Source: Candidatus Bathyarchaeota archaeon (GTDB taxonomy: Archaea > Thermoproteota > Bathyarchaeia > TCS64). From it: 5,381 bases of DNA. This document shows, in pieces, positions 4,931 to 5,381 of this stretch. Under the pieces are notes generated by a model that saw only the letters and a program-made list of their open reading frames with translations, had not been told where the DNA came from and did no database searches. The translations under genes were made by a program, and so were the position numbers. Position 1 is the stretch's first letter. Each line of letters begins with the position of its first letter. The stretch lies in the NCBI GenBank assembly GCA_030691555.1, contig JAUYEB010000317.1, forward strand, positions 1 to 5,381. The letters run 5' to 3'.

Positions 4931-5381
4931 CCCTCATCGCGAAGGGCGCGGAGGCGGACCTCCTCCTCGACCCCGACTGGAACGGCAGGAAGGCCCTACT
5001 CAAGCGCCGCGGCGCCAAGAAGTACCGTCACCCACAGATAGACAGGGACATACGCCGCTACAGGACGCTCCACGAGGCCGACATAATCCACCGCGCCAAG
5101 GAGGCCGGCGTATCCACGCCCCTCATCTACCAGCTCGACCCCGAAGGCGCAACGATCGTCATGGAGTTCATCGAGGGCACCAAGGTCAGGGACGCGGTGC
5201 CCAAGCTGAGCCTCGGGGAGAACCGCGCTCTCTTCCGCCTCATCGGCGAGGAGTCCGGGAGGCTCCACCGCGCCGGCCTAATCCACGGCGACCTCACGAC
5301 AAGCAACATGATCAAGACCGGGGACCGCGTCGTATTCATCGACTTCGGCCTCGGCGAGGTAAGCAAGGAGGTCGAGAAACG
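4921..5381 (+). CDS. bud32: Bud32, KEOPS-associated small atypical kinase/ATPase, 3' end cut by window
   Basis: Member of the piD261/Bud32 family of minimal RIO-like kinases. In KEOPS it contacts Kae1 directly, and its ATPase activity supports tRNA modification. The 153 visible residues show the nucleotide-binding Lys28 in ALLKRRGAKKYRHP, the family-specific stretch DRDIRRYRTLHEADII (41-56), the hinge VMEFIEGTKVRD (80-91), the catalytic loop HGDLTTSN (122-129) with Asp124 and Asn129, and the metal-binding DFG (141-143) in VFIDFGLGE. Like the family, it lacks the usual kinase P-loop and substrate lobe. About 50 residues are missing at the right edge, including the basic C-terminal tail. The ATG start has a GAGGTG ribosome-binding site 8 bases upstream and lies inside the end of kae1, overlapping its stop by 10 bases. 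It should be co-transcribed with kae1 and made at matched level for the complex. Confidence 0.95.
   Translation, partial: MALTLIAKGAEADLLLDPDWNGRKALLKRRGAKKYRHPQIDRDIRRYRTLHEADIIHRAKEAGVSTPLIYQLDPEGATIVMEFIEGTKVRDAVPKLSLGENRALFRLIGEESGRLHRAGLIHGDLTTSNMIKTGDRVVFIDFGLGEVSKEVEK

Noticed and set aside
1..5381. CRISPR arrays, insertion sequences, phage genes or attachment sites
   Set aside because: No regularly spaced repeats, transposase-like proteins, tRNA genes or terminal inverted repeats were seen on either strand.

Overview
The window is GC-rich, tightly packed archaeal DNA. Archaeal origin is shown by the KEOPS genes kae1 and bud32 at the right end, an archaeal-type phosphohexomutase at the left end, TATA-box promoters 25-30 bases ahead of starts, and frequent TTG/GTG starts. 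The ArnR1-like winged-helix protein and the stand-alone receiver protein suggest the TACK/Thermoproteota side, perhaps a Bathyarchaeia-like lineage. That placement is inference from protein style, not a computed phylogeny.

Layout: two divergent blocks face away from an RNA-like centre. Leftward (minus strand), in order of transcription, are a response-regulator receiver protein (2415-1858), a small nucleotidyltransferase-fold protein (1801-1208), and a phosphoglucosamine/phosphomannomutase-type enzyme (1211 to beyond base 1). The last two overlap as GTGA, and a perfect AGGAGG ribosome-binding site for the mutase lies inside the nucleotidyltransferase gene. Rightward (plus strand) are an 89-residue winged-helix protein (2917-3186), a 189-residue protein I do not recognise (3240-3809), kae1 (3917-4930) and bud32 (4921 to beyond base 5381). 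kae1 and bud32 overlap by 10 bases and are probably translationally coupled. The other rightward genes each have their own TATA-like box.

The 501 bases between the divergent blocks (2416-2916) hold no convincing protein gene. Bases 2542-2783 have dense, nested, perfectly complementary segments closed by a long-range 11-bp terminal helix. On the minus strand they are preceded, at the right distance, by a TTTTAAAA box and followed by a T-rich stretch. I read this as a structured non-coding RNA of about 240 nt. It lacks the signatures of RNase P RNA, SRP RNA and tRNA, so it is the main candidate for something undescribed. Next to it are a separate AT-rich hairpin (2510-2541) and a strong TATATATA element (2481-2490). 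Bases 2812-2883 show nothing I can assign.

Functionally, Kae1 and Bud32 are partners in tRNA t6A37 synthesis. The left pair may couple sugar-phosphate isomerisation to an uncharacterised nucleotidyl transfer. The receiver and winged-helix proteins are regulators without visible partners here. Both outermost genes are cut by the window edges.
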